Shown here piece after piece: positions 60,559 to 64,000 of a stretch of DNA of 64,000 nt (position 1 is its first letter; each line of letters opens with the position of its first letter). The DNA comes from Ifrita kowaldi (taxonomy: Eukaryota; Chordata; Aves; Passeriformes; Cinclosomatidae), in NCBI GenBank assembly GCA_013398055.1, contig VZRS01006715.1, positions 310,001 to 374,000 of the forward strand. Reading direction: 5' to 3'. The notes under the pieces are model-generated. The model was not told the origin of the DNA and did no database searches. It worked only from the letters and a program-made list of their open reading frames with translations. Position numbers and translations under genes: made by a program.

Positions 60559-63500
60559 TTAGTGACTTTATGAAGCTAATTCTTTGCAGAAAATGGAACA
60601 TTATATCTTGGCATTGTTTTGTTTTTTTTTTTTTTGCAAGCTCATAATCTGGGATAAATGTGCTGAAAATTATTCTTGATTTCCCAGAAAAAAAAACCCC
60701 AACAAACCTATTCATAATGAAAAGATTAAATGGTATATAAAATCTTTATTGGAAAGTTGTGAAACCATAAACTGAAATATGTAAATACATAAATAAAAAT
60801 ATAGTTGCAGCTATGCAGTACATGTTAGCAGGCTTTAGTGTATTTTCACCAAAGCATCATGTGGGTTGCCATGAATTACTTAAGGCTGTGTCTCAAGATA
60901 TAAATAAGGCAGGGATCTAACTTTGTTTGCAACTAAAATGTTTCCTGTTCCTAGGAGACTGTGTGCAGAGATTAAGCACCTGCATAATTTAAAGGAGAAG
61001 ATGTAGTTCCATTGGTTTATATAGGTTACTTAATTAAAGTCACATCTAGGCATGTTTATAAACTAAAACTTGTTCCAAATCACAAATACATCATCTTCAA
61101 CTTTATGCCTTGCTGTATAAAATTACTATTTTTTTCCTCCTATCACAAAATTTCTTGTTTCTAATTCTTTAAAAATTCAATACTACACTTTTTAATAAAT
61201 CATCCCAAACACTTTTTCTTAAGATATACATACCAATTTTAAATACAATAAATCTGATTTCAAGAAGGTAAGCTGTTATAAAAATCCAGTCTCAGCTGAT
61301 TATTTCCCTTCCCTCCTTGAGCTCTAGAAGAAAATACTGTGTGGAGATTACAGCTTTGTAGAGCTCAAAATTAAGGCGAAGAGTGTAACTCTTTATCTGT
61401 AAAAGCAAATCACAGAATACTGGTGCAAACTAACACAGTTTTAATATGCTTCATTGACAACAATATATTTTTCCCTATAAGCTGATTTAAATCTATACAA
61501 ACATCATGTATAGTTTTACATCCTTTTTCATTCAAATCTAGCAGTTAAGGCTAGCAGCAAATTTTAACTTTAGTAGAATGTAATCTATTAATAACACCCT
61601 ACAGCGAGTAACTAAAACAGATAAAATTTAGAAAAATAAGGATAAAATACAGATAGTCCAAGATATCTTGGGTTCTAGAAATAAACACTAAAGAACAAAA
61701 AAACCCATTAAAAATATTGTGGGTGACATTTATGTCCTGACTTCTTTCATTAAGCCAGTTGACTGTAAAAGTACCTATATATATATATTTATATGGGTAT
61801 GTTTATATGCGTGTATATTTGCTTTAAATCAGTCAAAACATCTTTGCCTGAAAAAAAAGGATGGGAAAAAATTCTCCTTTTATGTTCCTCTTGCACTGCA
61901 GTCATATTTATGCAGTATTTCGCTTCTGAAAACTACCCAAGACAGTTTTGAAACTAAACTGCTGACTTGTACTAAATAACATTATTTTTTTCCCAAGCAA
62001 ATTGGCCTCCTATTTGTGGCCTTCAAGGTAAAATTTGCCATTTTGAATGCATATACACAGCTAATCAGTCATTGCCATGTGTGAAACTTTGTCATATCTG
62101 TGTTTCACTGCTCTTTAGTTCAAATCTTTAAAAATGTATATTAAGTGAGGAAAGTTTGTTTTGTTTACTGCTGTCTTTCCTTGGAGCCAGGAGTTGTGAA
62201 ACCCTGCTTTGCTCTTTACGGTGAACCTTGCCAAAAATGTTAGTCTGCAATAGTGCCAGGGCTTTCACAGCTGATGGACTGAAAATCTGTTTTTCTACTA
62301 AAACAGAAATAATCACAAATGCTGAATCTTGAGACTTTAAAATTGATATTACAACTTCATTGCAAGGCTCAAAGCAGCCTTGCTTTGTAAATTTGATTAA
62401 GTTGCATTTCACAGGAAATGTTTGTAAATAAAATATGTTTTGAAAAAATATGTGGGTGGAATACTTACTTTAAGTCACCTATCTCTTTTCTTCAAATTCT
62501 TTGTGCAGGTGGCCATTGGGATGGAAAGAAGGAGATGGGTTTCCCACCCATTTAAGCCCAATGCCCAGCAAAGGTTCTTAGGTAACAACAGCTTGCCCAA
62601 CAGGAATGCTACAAGGATAGTTTGCTTTGCACCAGCTAAGTGTTGAACCAACAAACACTGAACCCCATGTGCTTCTAGCATCCTTACTGAGATAGATGAG
62701 ATTCCTAGAAACCTTATGTCTAGCAGTAGGTATTACCATATGGCTCAGAGTGAAGTGCAAGAATTCAGTAATGCAGTTGGAATAATCTGCTCATATGAGA
62801 AGTTTTCTCTGAGCATTTTCAAGAGAATGTTCTTGGTATGAGTTCCTATGAGTTTTGCTAAATAATTTATTTTAGTGGCATCATCTGGGATAGACTCCAC
62901 AAATTACATGAAGTGAAAAATAAGGAAAAAAATCCTTAACAGAAAGATATTACATCTGTAAATGATGGCATCTAGAAAACAAAAAAAAAGGAGGTTTCCT
63001 GAAGGGAAAATAATGCTTTTATATGTAACAGAGGAAATAAAGCAATAAACAAAAAAGAAGTATTCTTTTGTCTGTTTTAAGTGTGAAAGAGGAAAAATTC
63101 TCAGACAAGAATAGCATAGTGACATGAGTGATAATGAGTGTCATTATTTTGTGTTTAACTATTAAAACATTTATATAACCTATTATTAGTTATGAGCATA
63201 TTTTTAAAGAAAGAAATGCATTTTGATGTGGAGCTTCTGAATAAAACTGAAGAGTTTGTTTATTCTAATAAGCATTTGTATAGAAAGACTGCAAAAAACC
63301 TTAAGACAATTAGTTGATGATTTAACTCATTGCTCTCTTAAGTGGCTCTTATTTCACTTGTCTCTTCTGATCTAGTTCTCTGAATTTTACCAGACTTGTT
63401 ATCATTAAAATTCTGGAAACTGTAGATAAAAATGCTTTTGAGTAATTAAATTTTATGCATAGCATTTTAAAATAACTTTTTACAAGGAACCTTTTTAATT

Positions 63501-64000
63501 CAAGTGTGCTCCAGCTCTTCAATTAGTAAATTACGATGACCAAAAGTGCAACATTGGCACAAAAGTATAATAGAAAAAAGTCATCTATTTTTCTGGATTA
63601 ACTGGAGAATTTGGAAATGCCTTTCTTCACTATTGCACCCTTAGATATTGTTCCATTGTTTATGATTTTTAGCTATGCAGCCCCAATTAATAGGAAAGTA
63701 ATAGGATTAATTTGTTACTGTTGTAAGCTACCTCAGAGAATTTACACCAATGGAGAAAATTAGGGAGGAGAAATTAATTCTGTCACTTATTCTCTTCATG
63801 AGCAAAAACCCGGAAAGGATCACAATGTAGAAGATAACTGTACCCTTCAGGAGAAAGAGGAACTCTGGCAAAGTACTCAGGTTGCTGTCAAAAGTCACAT
63901 AAACCTTAATTAATCTCACATAATCTAACCATTTAAATTAGACACCTGAGGTAGGAGATCATTTCAGTGTAGGAGTACTCCTACGCTTCCCCTGTAGTCA
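60559..64000. other. AT-rich single-copy non-coding DNA to the window edge
   Basis: No recognised gene or transposon. Small T- and A-runs (for example near 60620-60636) and a short (TA)n tract near 61777-61791 are the only simple repeats. Frames are at most 94 codons (minus, 62128-62412), without similarity that I can name. Confidence 0.6.

Overview
This window reads as nuclear DNA from a bird, most likely non-coding sequence from a gene desert or a very long intron. It is AT-rich and has no operon-like gene packing. Its recognisable interspersed repeats are avian in type: six 5'-truncated CR1 (chicken repeat 1) LINE fragments and three LTRs of endogenous retrovirus families that I recognise from bird genomes. 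I see no Alu, B1, L1 or other mammalian elements, and no bacterial or phage gene content. I could not recognise one intact protein-coding gene, rRNA, tRNA or CRISPR array. The open reading frames present are short (longest 242 codons), start at arbitrary ATGs, often overlap on both strands, and the longest ones lie inside repeats.

Layout. 1-4.5 kb: single-copy AT-rich DNA with two compound microsatellites. 4.5-6.4 kb: two CR1 fragments on the plus strand, the second preceded by a (TA)n tract and still carrying a readable piece of the CR1 ORF2 C-terminus. 6.4-11.8 kb: single-copy DNA with one ambiguous base (N) beside a G-rich tract and two stretches that look like candidate conserved regulatory elements. 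11.8-12.4 kb: a complete solo LTR with a perfect 5-bp target-site duplication. 12.4-25.4 kb: single-copy DNA, one exon-like segment near 20.4 kb and a perfect hairpin near 24.9 kb. 25.4 kb: a minus-strand CR1 tail. 29.4-30.4 kb: a second solo LTR, minus strand, with a 5-bp duplication. 30.6 kb: a 26-bp tandem duplication with octamer-like motifs. 31.5 kb: an (AAAACC)n tract with A/C-rich sequence. 32.4-32.9 kb: an old CR1. 36.2 kb: a long (AAAG)n array. 44.6-45.4 kb: a third, more decayed LTR related to the second but on the plus strand. 50.4 kb: a CR1 tail. 51.8 kb: a homeodomain-site-dense candidate element. 59.9-60.6 kb: an old, long CR1. The rest to 64 kb is single-copy DNA.

No genes act together here, and I found no convincing new biological system. 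The best-supported observations are the LTR insertions with their target-site duplications and the decayed CR1 coding fragment. The most interesting leads that need an outside test are the candidate regulatory elements (about 8.86-9.35 kb and 51.80-51.95 kb), the exon-like segment at 20.36-20.45 kb and the octamer-bearing tandem duplication at 30.6 kb. Repeat family assignments rest on recalled similarity, not on a database search.
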